Assembly: GCF_020809045.1 (NCBI RefSeq)
Contig: NZ_CP078079.1
Span: 2,418,001 to 2,482,000, forward strand
From: Pseudarthrobacter sp. L1SW
GTDB taxonomy: Bacteria; Actinomycetota; Actinomycetes; Actinomycetales; Micrococcaceae
Direction of reading: 5' to 3'
DNA length: 64,000 bases
Shown here: piece by piece, positions 46,897 to 55,235 of the stretch
Layout of the letters: every line of letters begins with the position of its first letter
How positions within the stretch are numbered: position 1 is the first letter of the stretch
The notes under the pieces: generated by a model
Databases searched by the model: none
What the model was told of the DNA's origin: nothing
Seen by the model: only the letters and a program-made list of their open reading frames with translations
Program-made: the position numbers and the translations under genes

Positions 46897-47997
46897 ATGG
46901 ATTTCGTTTTCTGGATCATTCTGATTGTTGTCATCGTCGGCGTTGTGTGGTGGCTGCTGAACCGCAACAGCGCATCGAAGGCTTCCGGGACGCCCGGGAC
47001 CGAGGGCACCCGCGCCGATGGAGCGCTTTCGGGCGGAAGCGCCGCTGCCTCCGCCGAAGCAGCCGGAACCACCGGCCTTCCCGGCGCAGCTGGCTTTGGC
47101 CGCCCCGCCGAACCCGCCGCCCCGACCACCGCAGAGGAACCCGCAGATACAGCGGCGGCACCCGCTTCCCCGGCAGTATCCAGCCAGGACGAGCGCCGGC
47201 GCCAGGATGAGGACGAGTGGGAAACGAAATGGTCCGAAGCCTCGGGGGCGTCGGCCATTGCAGCCGGCGGGGCTCCGCACCGCGGGCCGCAGGTAACTAC
47301 GGGACAGGAAAGTACTGGACGGGAAGGCTCCCGACAAGAAGGTGCTGGACAGGAAGGCTCCGGACAGGACACTTCCCCGGCGCCGGCAGAGCAGTCCGTA
47401 GCCGCGGCGCCGGCATCCAGGCCTGTCCACCACCCTGAATACACAGAGCCGCACGCCCCCACCCTCCCGGGCGCCGAGACGGCGGCGGTGGAGGACACGG
47501 ACGACGACGGTCCCTCCGGCCGCGCTTCCGCGTCGGCGGGTGCCGTTACCGGGAGCGGCGCCGAAAGCGGCATGGCAAGTGGAACCGCACCTGCGGCTGA
47601 CGCCGTCGGCCGCCCCGCCCCGGGTAACGCGGCTGCGACGCCGCTGGCCGCCGTCGTTCCAGACAGCGCGCCCGCGGCAGAAACGGCGGACCGCACCCAA
47701 TCCTCCGCCCTGACTGAAGCCGGGGCCGACCACGCCCAACAGACCGTGGCCGCTGCAACGCCGGAACCCGCGGGACACCTGGCGGCGGACGAGCCCTACG
47801 GTGCCGGTTCAGCGGCCGCCGGAGCGGACGGCAGCGGACCTGACGGCTACACGGTGAAGGGTGACGCCGGAACCATGGTCTATTACGAGGAGGGGCACCC
47901 CGAATATGAGCAGGCGAGGGCTGAAGTCTGGTTTGAGTCGGCCGCGCATGCCGAAGCCGCGGGCTTCCGGGTTCCCCGACGGAAGCGGCTCCAGTAG
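46897..47997 (+). CDS. Membrane protein with low-complexity linker and C-terminal domain
   Basis: 366 aa. An N-terminal transmembrane helix (MDFVFWIILIVVIVGVVWWL) is followed by about 290 residues rich in Ala, Gly, Ser, Glu and Pro, including short QEGSGQ-like repeats near 150-165. The C-terminus is a conserved 45-residue module (YTVKGDAGTMVYYEEGHPEYEQARAEVWFE..., ending in a basic tail) like the small sunset-type domain of actinobacterial proteins. ATG 46897 is preceded by GAAGGG. It is divergent from ilvD. Function unknown. Confidence 0.75.
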   Translation: MDFVFWIILIVVIVGVVWWLLNRNSASKASGTPGTEGTRADGALSGGSAAASAEAAGTTGLPGAAGFGRPAEPAAPTTAEEPADTAAAPASPAVSSQDERRRQDEDEWETKWSEASGASAIAAGGAPHRGPQVTTGQESTGREGSRQEGAGQEGSGQDTSPAPAEQSVAAAPASRPVHHPEYTEPHAPTLPGAETAAVEDTDDDGPSGRASASAGAVTGSGAESGMASGTAPAADAVGRPAPGNAAATPLAAVVPDSAPAAETADRTQSSALTEAGADHAQQTVAAATPEPAGHLAADEPYGAGSAAAGADGSGPDGYTVKGDAGTMVYYEEGHPEYEQARAEVWFESAAHAEAAGFRVPRRKRLQ

Positions 47998-49108
47998 CAG
48001 AAGCAGCGCTGGTCAGGGACACCCGCGCCTCCGCGGCGCTGCCGCCGGCTTCGCGGCTGCCTGCGTTGCCCTGCTCCTGGCGGGGTGTACCGGCGGGCAG
48101 GGCGGGCCCGCCGGAAGTACCACCTTCAAGGGAACGGCGGGCGGGCAGGCGCCGCTAGCCGCGGAACGCCTGGAGCTTCAACTCAACATCCCCTGGGCAG
48201 CGGTGTTCCTTCCGGACGGCACGGCCATCATCTCGGAACGCGACACCGCCCTGCTCAAGGCAGTGCCCCCGGGCGGCAAGGCAATTGAGCTCGGCAAGGT
48301 GCCGGGGGTAGTGGCCGCAGGGGAGGGCGGCCTGCTCGGGCTTGCCCTCTCCCCCGGATTCGCCTCCGACCGGTACCTGTACGCGTACCTGACCGCACAG
48401 GAGGACAACAGGATTGTCCGGCTGGCGCTGGAGGACTCAGGAAACGGGAGGCTCGCCCTCGGCGAACCCCAGGTGATCTTCACCGGAATCCCCAAGGCGA
48501 CCACCCACAACGGCGGAAGGATCCGCTTCGGCCCCGACGGCTTCCTGTACGTGGGAACCGGCGACTCCCAGCGCAGGAACCAGCCCCAGGACCCTGAAGC
48601 ACTGGGCGGCAAGATCCTCCGGCTGACCCCCGAGGGCGGACCGGCACCGGGCAATCCTTTCGGCAACGCGGTCTACAGCCTGGGCCACCGGAACGTGCAG
48701 GGCCTGGCGTGGGATGGTGCCGGGCGGTTGTGGGCCAGTGAGTTCGGACCCGATGTCAACGACGAACTGAACCTTATTCTGCCCGGGGCAAATTACGGCT
48801 GGCCAACGGTGACGGGCGCACCGCACCGCCCCGAATTCCAGGACGCAAAAGTCGTGTGGCCCTCCACCAGCGAATCATCACCCAGTGGGCTGGAAATCGC
48901 CGGGTCCACCGCCTACCTCGGGGCGCTCCGGGGGCAGCGGCTGTGGACGGTGCAGCTGGAGGGCGGGGAGGCGGGTAATCCTGTGGCCCATTTCACACGC
49001 GAGTTCGGGAGGATCCGCGACGTCGTCAGGACACCTGAGGGCGGATTCTGGCTGCTGACCAACAACGAAAACCCTGATTTTGTGCTGGTTCTGCCCCCTC
49101 CCGAGTAA
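47948..49108 (+). CDS. PQQ-type sugar dehydrogenase-like lipoprotein
   Basis: A beta-propeller lipoprotein of the soluble glucose/sorbosone dehydrogenase family (GSDH), about 386 aa. The signal peptide ends in LLAGC with the lipidated Cys near residue 47. Propeller and cofactor-loop motifs include PWAAVFLPDGTAIISERD, EGGLLGLALSPGF, HNGGRIRFGPDGFLYVGTGD, LGHRNVQGLAWDG and WASEFGPDVNDELNLI. The start is uncertain: ATG 47948 overlaps the preceding gene by 50 nt; ATG 47906, with GAGGAGGGG upstream, is an alternative. Electron acceptor unknown. Confidence 0.82.
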   Translation: MPKPRASGFPDGSGSSSRSSAGQGHPRLRGAAAGFAAACVALLLAGCTGGQGGPAGSTTFKGTAGGQAPLAAERLELQLNIPWAAVFLPDGTAIISERDTALLKAVPPGGKAIELGKVPGVVAAGEGGLLGLALSPGFASDRYLYAYLTAQEDNRIVRLALEDSGNGRLALGEPQVIFTGIPKATTHNGGRIRFGPDGFLYVGTGDSQRRNQPQDPEALGGKILRLTPEGGPAPGNPFGNAVYSLGHRNVQGLAWDGAGRLWASEFGPDVNDELNLILPGANYGWPTVTGAPHRPEFQDAKVVWPSTSESSPSGLEIAGSTAYLGALRGQRLWTVQLEGGEAGNPVAHFTREFGRIRDVVRTPEGGFWLLTNNENPDFVLVLPPPE

Positions 49109-49220
49109 TGCCGGTACTGCTGTGGGCGCCGATTTCACATGGGCAAAAAGTTCGTGTAGAGTTTCATGTCGTTGCGGAGATCAACCGGGAAAGAAAAGCC
49201 CGGTGATCACAGCAAAAGAT

Positions 49221-49293
49221 GCACCTCTAGCTCAATTGGCAGAGCAATTGACTCTTAATCAATGGGTTCCGGGTTCAAGTCCCGGGGGGTGCA
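49221..49293 (+). tRNA. tRNA-Lys (CTT)
   Basis: Acceptor GCACCTC pairs with GGGGTGC (one T-G). The anticodon stem ATTGA/TCAAT with loop CTCTTAA gives anticodon CTT, and the T-loop is GTTCAAGTC. CCA is not encoded (CGA follows). Confidence 0.95.
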
Positions 49294-49301
49294 CGAATGG
49301 G

Positions 49302-49345
49302 AAAACAGCCTCCTGCTCGCGGAAACGCAAGCAGGGGGCTGTTTT
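49302..49345 (+). terminator. Terminator after tRNA-Lys
   Basis: AAAACAGCCTCCTGCT (49302-49317) pairs with AGCAGGGGGCTGTTTT (49330-49345), and a short T-rich stretch follows (TTTTGTTGT). Confidence 0.75.
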
Positions 49346-49440
49346 GTTGTGCCTGGACTTCACTATGTGGCTGGCCCAGCCACGGAGCGGCAGCGGGGGG
49401 AGCCTGGCAGGGTGCACGCACCCACCCCCCACGGGGAAGA

Positions 49441-49481
49441 AAAAAGGCGTGGCCGCAGCCCCGGGGGCCGCGGTCACGCCT
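49441..49481 (-). terminator. Terminator of the MarR gene at 49.5 kb
   Basis: AGGCGTGGCCGC (49445-49456) pairs with GCGGTCACGCCT (49470-49481), one mismatch. On the minus strand it is followed by TTTTTTCTTCC. Confidence 0.75.
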
Positions 49482-49512
49482 GCTCGCCGGCGGTCAGGCC
49501 GGCAACAGAGTC

Positions 49513-49980
49513 CTAAGGTGCATTCTCCACCAGCGCGCCGGTGGCGGCGCTGGGGGTGGTGGCAAACTGGCTGGCCAGTTCCCGCACCACGGCCTGGAGC
49601 TCCTGCCGCAGCAGGTCAGGATCAATTGAGGCTGAAGCCAGCACCGAGCGTTCCATCTCCACCGCGGCCGTCACCGCTTCCTTGCCCTGCTCGGTAAGGG
49701 ACACCACGTGGCTCCTGCGGTCCGACGTGCTGCGGACGCGGACGATGTGCCCGTGGGACTCAAGGCGGCTGAGCGTCTTACCCATTGTCTGTGCCTGGAC
49801 ACGAACGTATTGGGCAAGCTGCGCCTGGGTCATGGGGCCTTGCGCATCGAGAACCTCGATGGCAATGACACCCGCGTGGGTGAGGCCGATGGCGCCCAGT
49901 TTTTCGTTCCAGGAGTGTTCAACGAGGCGCGCGGCAGTGGACAAGAGGCGCCCCGTGGGCCAGTGATCCATATCAGGCAT
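49513..49980 (-). CDS. MarR-family transcriptional regulator
   Basis: A 155-aa winged-helix regulator. The recognition region is GPMTQAQLAQYVRVQAQTMGKTLSRLESHGHIVR and the wing RSTSDRRSHVVSLTEQG. ATG 49980 is preferred over TTG 49998: a near-consensus TATACT (49988-49993) ends 7 nt upstream, indicating a leaderless mRNA. It is divergent from bcp and could regulate it; no obvious palindrome was found in the 87-bp gap. Confidence 0.9.
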   Translation of the reverse strand: MPDMDHWPTGRLLSTAARLVEHSWNEKLGAIGLTHAGVIAIEVLDAQGPMTQAQLAQYVRVQAQTMGKTLSRLESHGHIVRVRSTSDRRSHVVSLTEQGKEAVTAAVEMERSVLASASIDPDLLRQELQAVVRELASQFATTPSAATGALVENAP

Positions 49981-50067
49981 AGCAGCAAGTATAGCCAAGT
50001 GCCGATTAGCACTGGTTCCCGACCCTTACTAGGCTGGTGTGTCCCGCCTGCGACAAGGAGAAAAACA

Positions 50068-50541
50068 ATGGCTGACAGACTCGTAACCGGAGACGACGCG
50101 CCCGGTTTCACACTGAAGGACTCTTCCGGCGCGGACGTCAGCCTGTCCGCGCGCCCGGGCCGCCACACCATTGTGTACTTCTACCCCGCCGCAGCAACAC
50201 CGGGATGCACCAAGGAAGCGTGCGACTTCCGGGACAGCCTTGCCTCCCTCCAGTCGGCCGGTTACGACGTGCTGGGGATCTCCCCCGATCCGGTGGAAAA
50301 GCTGGCAAAGTTCGCGGCGAAGGAAGGGCTCACTTTTCCCTTGCTCTCGGACGCGGACCATGCGGTCGCCGAGGCATACGGTGCCTGGGGCGAGAAGAAG
50401 AACTACGGCAAGACCTATGAAGGACTGATCCGTTCCACCATCGTGGTGGATCCGGAGGGCAAGGTTGCGCTGGCCCAGTACAACGTCCGGGCCACGGGCC
50501 ACGTTGCCAAGCTGCGGCGCGACCTGAAACTCGACGCGTGA
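50068..50541 (+). CDS. bcp: Thioredoxin-dependent thiol peroxidase
   Basis: A peroxiredoxin Q/BCP that reduces hydrogen and organic peroxides using thioredoxin. 157 aa. Peroxidatic Cys47 and resolving Cys52 lie in ATPGCTKEACDFRD, the atypical two-Cys arrangement. AAGGAG lies 7-8 nt before ATG 50068. A TAGGCT box near 50030 may be its -10. Confidence 0.94.
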   Translation: MADRLVTGDDAPGFTLKDSSGADVSLSARPGRHTIVYFYPAAATPGCTKEACDFRDSLASLQSAGYDVLGISPDPVEKLAKFAAKEGLTFPLLSDADHAVAEAYGAWGEKKNYGKTYEGLIRSTIVVDPEGKVALAQYNVRATGHVAKLRRDLKLDA

Positions 50542-50641
50542 CCATCCGGCGCTGAGCCAAGGCCCTGCCCGGGCGACGCTACAATGGACACTGGCGTCCG
50601 CCGTCGCGCCCTATAAACGGGAAACAGCGACCGGAAGCCCT

Positions 50642-50723
50642 GCGCGAGTGGTGAAATTGGCAGACACGCAGGATTTAGGTTCCTGTGCCTTCGGGCGTGG
50701 GGGTTCAAGTCCCCCCTTGCGCA
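50642..50723 (+). tRNA. tRNA-Leu (TAG)
   Basis: A class II tRNA. Acceptor GCGCGAG pairs with CTTGCGC, the anticodon arm CAGGA-TTTAGGT-TCCTG gives anticodon TAG, the variable arm is GTGCCTTCGGGCGT and the T-loop GTTCAAGTC. CCA is not encoded. Confidence 0.95.
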
Positions 50724-50727
50724 CTAT

Positions 50728-50757
50728 GTGGTCCCCCGGCCGTGGCCGGGGGACCAC
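50728..50757 (+). terminator. Terminator after tRNA-Leu
   Basis: A perfect 14-bp stem, GTGGTCCCCCGGCC with GGCCGGGGGACCAC, 2-nt gap, starting 5 nt after the tRNA. No strong T-tract. Confidence 0.6.
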
Positions 50758-50852
50758 CCTGCTTAACAGTCACGGCACCTGGTTCTTAGTCACGGGACTT
50801 GGGCGAACCGACGGCGAATTCGCGGGCCGCCGAAAAACTCCTTGGAATGCAC

Positions 50853-50879
50853 CCATCCGCGTCCCGCCCCCGGCCGAAT
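50853..50879 (+). promoter_or_regulatory. SigK-like promoter of fasciclin gene
   Basis: CCATCC (50853-50858) and CCGAAT (50874-50879), 15 nt apart. These match the boxes known for the ECF factor SigK of mycobacteria, whose regulon includes the fasciclin lipoproteins MPT70/MPT83. The spacing is slightly short. Confidence 0.45.
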
Positions 50880-50987
50880 ACCCAGTGAGACACCAGCCAA
50901 GGGCAGGTGCCCACCAGCAAGATTCGAACGACGCCGTCAGACAGCACGTCCGCGGCGGGCAGACGCCACAATCCAAGGAGAACCGAA

Positions 50988-51662
50988 ATGCAGACCATCA
51001 AGCGCACAACCTTCACCGTCGCAGGCGTTGCAGCAGCAGCTCTGCTCAGCCTGACCGCCTGCGGCGGTTCAGCATCGACGTCCGGCTCCTCCGCTCCCGC
51101 GGAGTCGCCGGCCGCAACGAGCATGGCCCCCTCCCCCTCGGCCAGCTCCTCCGCCGCGGCCATGGATCCGGCGGCAAACCTGGTGGGTCCGGGCTGCGCC
51201 GGCTACGCCGAACAGGTCCCTTCGGGCGCAGGTTCCGTTGAAGGCATGGCCCTCGATCCGGTGGCCGTAGCAGCGTCCAACAACCCGATCCTGAAGACCC
51301 TTACGGCGGCCGTTTCCGGACAGCTGAACCCCAAGGTTGACCTGGTGGACACGCTGAACGGCGGCGAGTTCACTGTGTTCGCGCCGGTGGATGACGCCTT
51401 CGCCAAGATTGATGCGGCCACCATTGAAACCCTCAAGACGGACGACGCCCTCCTGAGCAAGATCCTGACCTACCACGTGGTTCCCGGCCAGATCACTCCG
51501 GACAAGATCGCCGGCACGCACGCCACGGTCCAGGGCGGTTCCGTCACTGTCACGGGCAGCGGTGACCAGCTGAAGGTTGACGGCGCCAACGTGATCTGCG
51601 GCGGCGTCCAGACCAAGAACGCTACGGTCTACCTGATCGACTCGGTACTGATGCCCAAGTAA
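50988..51662 (+). CDS. Fasciclin-domain lipoprotein
   Basis: A 224-aa exported lipoprotein of the MPT70/MPT83 type. The lipobox is LTAC with Cys25, followed by a Ser/Pro/Ala-rich linker. The FAS1 domain spans about 85-224: [30 protein letters not shown] and [10 protein letters not shown] are its H1, YH and H2 regions. It may act in adhesion or envelope organisation. AAGGAG lies 7 nt before ATG. A SigK-like promoter lies about 110 bp upstream. Confidence 0.92.
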   Translation: MQTIKRTTFTVAGVAAAALLSLTACGGSASTSGSSAPAESPAATSMAPSPSASSSAAAMDPAANLVGPGCAGYAEQVPSGAGSVEGMALDPVAVAASNNPILKTLTAAVSGQLNPKVDLVDTLNGGEFTVFAPVDDAFAKIDAATIETLKTDDALLSKILTYHVVPGQITPDKIAGTHATVQGGSVTVTGSGDQLKVDGANVICGGVQTKNATVYLIDSVLMPK

Positions 51663-51705
51663 CCACCAGGTGCGGTAATCGTAAGGTGCCGGCATGAACA
51701 CTGAC

Positions 51706-51738
51706 GCCGGGGGCGGTTCCGAATGGATCGCCCCCGGC
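51706..51738 (+). terminator. Terminator after fasciclin gene
   Basis: GCCGGGGGCG (51706-51715) and CGCCCCCGGC (51729-51738) pair perfectly with a 13-nt loop. A weak pyrimidine-rich tail follows. Confidence 0.65.
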
Positions 51739-51913
51739 TTCGCTGTGGGCCGAGCAAGCCAGGCAGCCCCCGCGGTGGATGGCGGGCCGGGTCCCCTGCC
51801 GTGGTTCTGCTGCCGGAACACCCCGCGGCGCCGGGGACCTGCAGGTGGCGTCTACTAGACTGGGCTTCGGCCCGCACGCGGCGGCGCCGGCAAGATCCAG
51901 AGGTGATAAACGA

Positions 51914-53584
51914 GTGCCCAGCAGTACTTCGCGGCGGACAGTCATCAAGACGGGCGCTGTCCTCCTGGCGTTGGGCGTAACCTCCTGCACAGCCGTACCA
52001 GCCCCTTCGCCGTCGTCGGGCACGCCCAGCCCAACCGCCGCAGCGGAGCCGGCCGCAACCTTCAATTTTGGGACGGCTGCCCAGCCCCTGGGCCTGGATC
52101 CCGCACTGTCCAACGACGTGGAGTCCCAGCGCATCACCCGGCAGATCCTCGAAGGGCTGGTGGGCGTCGACCAGATCACCGGGAAGCCCACACCATTGCT
52201 CGCCACGGAGTGGACTGAATCCAACGAAGGCCGTTCCTATACCTTCAAGCTCCGGACGGACGTTGCCTTCCAGGACGGGACCCCGTTCAATGCGGAGGCC
52301 GTCTGCTTCAACTTCAACCGCTGGTTCGCCTTCTCCGCGGACCTGAGGCGGCAGGCTCCGGGCGGAGCCTTCAAGGGTGTTTTCAAGGCGCATTCGGACG
52401 AGCCGGAGCTCTCCATCTTCAAGAGTTGCACGGCGCTCTCGGCCGACACCGTGAGGATCGACCTTACCCAGCGGTTCACCGCCTTCCTCCAGGCGCTCAC
52501 CCTGCCGGCCTTTGCCATGGCCTCGCCGGCCGCCCTCGCCGCGGGCACGGCCGATGTCCTCGACCAAAGCCGTGGCGGACAGCCCGTGTCCGCGTTTGGC
52601 ACCAAGCCGGTGGGTACCGGGCCGTTCAGCCTTTCCTCCTGGGACGAAGGAAGCGTCACGCTGGCCACCAACAAGTCCTACTGGGGCGAACGCGGCCAAA
52701 TCGCCGCCATCAACTTCCTGGCCTACGACCACCCGCAAGCCAGGCTCCAGGCCCTTCTTGACGGCAAGATCGACGGTTATGACGCCGTGACGGTGGGCAA
52801 CTTTGACCAGCTGGTCAAGCGCGGAAAGCAGATCGTCCAGCGCGACCCCTTCTCCGTTATGTACGTGGGCATCAACCAGGACGTCCCCGTGCTCCAGAAC
52901 CAGAAGGTCCGCCAGGCGATCGAAATGGCGATCGACAAGGAGACCCTGATCCGCAGGTTCTTCATCGACAACACGGCCAAGGCCACCCAGTTCGTGCCGC
53001 CCAAGATCAGCGGATTCAACAACGAGGCCCCGGAGCTGGGCCACGACCCCGCCAAGGCCAAGGAGTATCTCAAGGAGGGCGGGTACGCCGGCGAGGAACT
53101 CAGGTTCTACTACCCCCTGAACGTCACCCGCCCCTACCTGCCCACCCCTGAGAAGGTCTACGCCGAAATCAGCCGCCAGCTCACCGCCGTCGGGTTCAAC
53201 ATCCGGCCGGTTCCGGTGGAGTGGTCCGACGGCTACCTGCAGAAGGTGCAGTCCCCCGGCGACCACGCGCTCCACCTCCTGGGCTGGAACGGCTCCTACT
53301 CCGACGCCGATAACTTCGTGGGCCCCCTCTTCGGGGAGAAGAACGGGGAGTTCGGCTACCACGATCCCCAGGTCTTCTCGAAGATCAACCGGGCGCGCGG
53401 CCTGCCGGAAGGCAAGGAGCGGGATGAGCAATATCACACCATCAACGCCCAGATCGCGGCGACCGTACCCGCCGTCCCCGTCGCCTTCCCCATCTCCGCC
53501 CTGGCCCTGTCCGACCGTGTCCTGAGCTATCCGGCGTCGCCGGTCTTAAATGAAGTTTTCACGAAGGTGCAACTAAAGCCTTGA
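51914..53584 (+). CDS. Family 5 solute-binding lipoprotein (peptide type)
   Basis: An extracellular binding protein for di/oligopeptides or similar solutes (SBP_bac_5), 556 aa. The N-terminus has SRRTVIK, a twin-arginine-like motif, then the lipobox GVTSC with Cys25, so it may be a Tat-exported lipoprotein. Domain motifs are [38 protein letters not shown] and [19 protein letters not shown] 51914 is preceded by AGAGGTGAT. No permease or ATPase gene adjoins it. TAGACT near 51856 may be its -10. Confidence 0.9.
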   Translation: MPSSTSRRTVIKTGAVLLALGVTSCTAVPAPSPSSGTPSPTAAAEPAATFNFGTAAQPLGLDPALSNDVESQRITRQILEGLVGVDQITGKPTPLLATEWTESNEGRSYTFKLRTDVAFQDGTPFNAEAVCFNFNRWFAFSADLRRQAPGGAFKGVFKAHSDEPELSIFKSCTALSADTVRIDLTQRFTAFLQALTLPAFAMASPAALAAGTADVLDQSRGGQPVSAFGTKPVGTGPFSLSSWDEGSVTLATNKSYWGERGQIAAINFLAYDHPQARLQALLDGKIDGYDAVTVGNFDQLVKRGKQIVQRDPFSVMYVGINQDVPVLQNQKVRQAIEMAIDKETLIRRFFIDNTAKATQFVPPKISGFNNEAPELGHDPAKAKEYLKEGGYAGEELRFYYPLNVTRPYLPTPEKVYAEISRQLTAVGFNIRPVPVEWSDGYLQKVQSPGDHALHLLGWNGSYSDADNFVGPLFGEKNGEFGYHDPQVFSKINRARGLPEGKERDEQYHTINAQIAATVPAVPVAFPISALALSDRVLSYPASPVLNEVFTKVQLKP

Positions 53585-53663
53585 CGGACCGGCCCAATTT
53601 CAGTATGTCCGCTGCCCGGGGATATTCTGTGACAGCCAGAGCCGCTGCAATCGGAGACTGATC

Positions 53664-55166
53664 GTGACCTTCATTTCCAAGACCCCACATGCCGACGTCG
53701 TCCTGATCGGCGGCGGCATCATGAGCGCCACGCTGGGGGCATTCCTCAAGCAGCTGGAGCCGAGCTGGACCATCTCCCTGTTCGAGCGGCTGGACCAGCC
53801 CGGGCTGGAAAGCTCCGGGCCGTGGAACAACGCCGGCACCGGCCACGCCGCCCTCTGCGAGCTCAACTACTCCCCTGCAGCCAAAGACGGCTCAGTGGAC
53901 CCCTCCAAGGCGCTGCAGATCAACGAACAGTTCCAGCTTTCCCGCCAATTCTGGTCCCACCTGGTGGACCGGAACCTGATCGGCTCGCCCAAGGGCTTCA
54001 TCAACACCGTGCCGCACATGAGCTTCGTCATCGGCGAGGACCACACCCGCTTCCTGAAGACGCGGTACGAAGCCCTCAAGCCGCACACCCTGTTCCGGAG
54101 CATGGAGTACTCCGAGGACCACGGCCAGATCGCCAAGTGGGCGCCGCTGATCGTGAAGGGGCGCGACCCCAAGCAGCGCATCGCCGCTACCCGCGCCGCC
54201 GAGGGCACCGACGTCGACTTCGGGGCACTTACCCGCGAGCTGACCACCTACCTCGGGAACAACGGCGTCGAAATCAACTACGGCCATGACGTCACGGGCA
54301 TCTCCAGGGCGTCCGACGGCGGCTGGAACCTTTCGCTGAAGTACCCCAAGTCCGGCGAGCACGGCAAGATCCACGCCAAGTTCGTTTTTGTGGGCGCCGG
54401 CGGAGGCGCGCTGCACCTGCTCCAGGCTTCCGGCATCCCGGAAAGCAAGGGCTATGGCGGGTTCCCCGTCTCCGGGCAGTTCTTCCGCTGCACGGACGAA
54501 GCCATCGCCGCGCAGCACAGTGCCAAGGTGTACGGCCAGGCATCGGTGGGTGCTCCCCCCATGTCGGTGCCCCACCTGGACACCCGGTACGTGGACGGCA
54601 AGCGTTCGCTGCTGTTCGGACCCTACGCGGGCTTCTCCACCAACTTCCTGAAGAACGGTTCCTACCTCGATCTTCCGCTGTCCATCAGGCCGGGCAACAT
54701 CATTCCGATGCTGGCGGTGGCGAAGGACAACATGGACCTCACCGCGTACCTGATCAAGGAAGTGGCCAAGCGCCACGGCGACAAGGTCGAAGCGCTGCGC
54801 GAGTACTACCCGGAGGCCAAGGACGGCGACTGGGAACTGATCACCGCCGGCCAGCGTGTACAGATCATCAAGAAAGATCCGCAGAAGGGCGGCATCCTCC
54901 AGTTCGGAACTGAAGTGATCGCCGGCCGTGACGGTTCCATCGGCGCGCTCCTGGGTGCATCCCCCGGAGCCTCCACTGCGGTCCCGATCATGATCGAATT
55001 GCTGAAGAAGACGTTCCCGCGGAACTTCAAGGGCTGGCAGTCCAAGCTCAAGGACATGATGCCGGGCTACGGGGTCAAGCTGGACGAGAACCCGGACCTC
55101 GCCGTCGAGCTGGAAAAGGCAACGGCCAAGTCGCTTCAGCTGGAGAGCGTTAACGCCAGCCACTGA
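53664..55166 (+). CDS. mqo: Malate:quinone oxidoreductase
   Basis: A membrane-associated FAD enzyme oxidising malate to oxaloacetate and feeding electrons to the quinone pool, the main malate oxidation route in many Actinobacteria. 500 aa. FAD-binding [17 protein letters not shown] is at about 12-28, [22 protein letters not shown] is the family signature, and [13 protein letters not shown] is near the C-terminus. GTG 53664 starts the frame, preceded by GGAGA. Confidence 0.95.
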   Translation: MTFISKTPHADVVLIGGGIMSATLGAFLKQLEPSWTISLFERLDQPGLESSGPWNNAGTGHAALCELNYSPAAKDGSVDPSKALQINEQFQLSRQFWSHLVDRNLIGSPKGFINTVPHMSFVIGEDHTRFLKTRYEALKPHTLFRSMEYSEDHGQIAKWAPLIVKGRDPKQRIAATRAAEGTDVDFGALTRELTTYLGNNGVEINYGHDVTGISRASDGGWNLSLKYPKSGEHGKIHAKFVFVGAGGGALHLLQASGIPESKGYGGFPVSGQFFRCTDEAIAAQHSAKVYGQASVGAPPMSVPHLDTRYVDGKRSLLFGPYAGFSTNFLKNGSYLDLPLSIRPGNIIPMLAVAKDNMDLTAYLIKEVAKRHGDKVEALREYYPEAKDGDWELITAGQRVQIIKKDPQKGGILQFGTEVIAGRDGSIGALLGASPGASTAVPIMIELLKKTFPRNFKGWQSKLKDMMPGYGVKLDENPDLAVELEKATAKSLQLESVNASH

Positions 55167-55235
55167 CCCTGCCGGGGCCGGCGGCCGGCACGTCCGGGTC
55201 CGTATCAGTCAGTCAACCCCTCAGGAGACCATGCG

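Noticed and set aside
47300..47380. Short tandem repeats in coding DNA, considered as a CRISPR or minisatellite
   Set aside because: The units are short, imperfect and encode the low-complexity QEGSGQ-like linker of the membrane protein; no spacer structure.
51629..53437. 602-codon open frame on the minus strand
   Set aside because: Lies opposite the peptide-binding lipoprotein gene and has no domain or ribosome-binding site.
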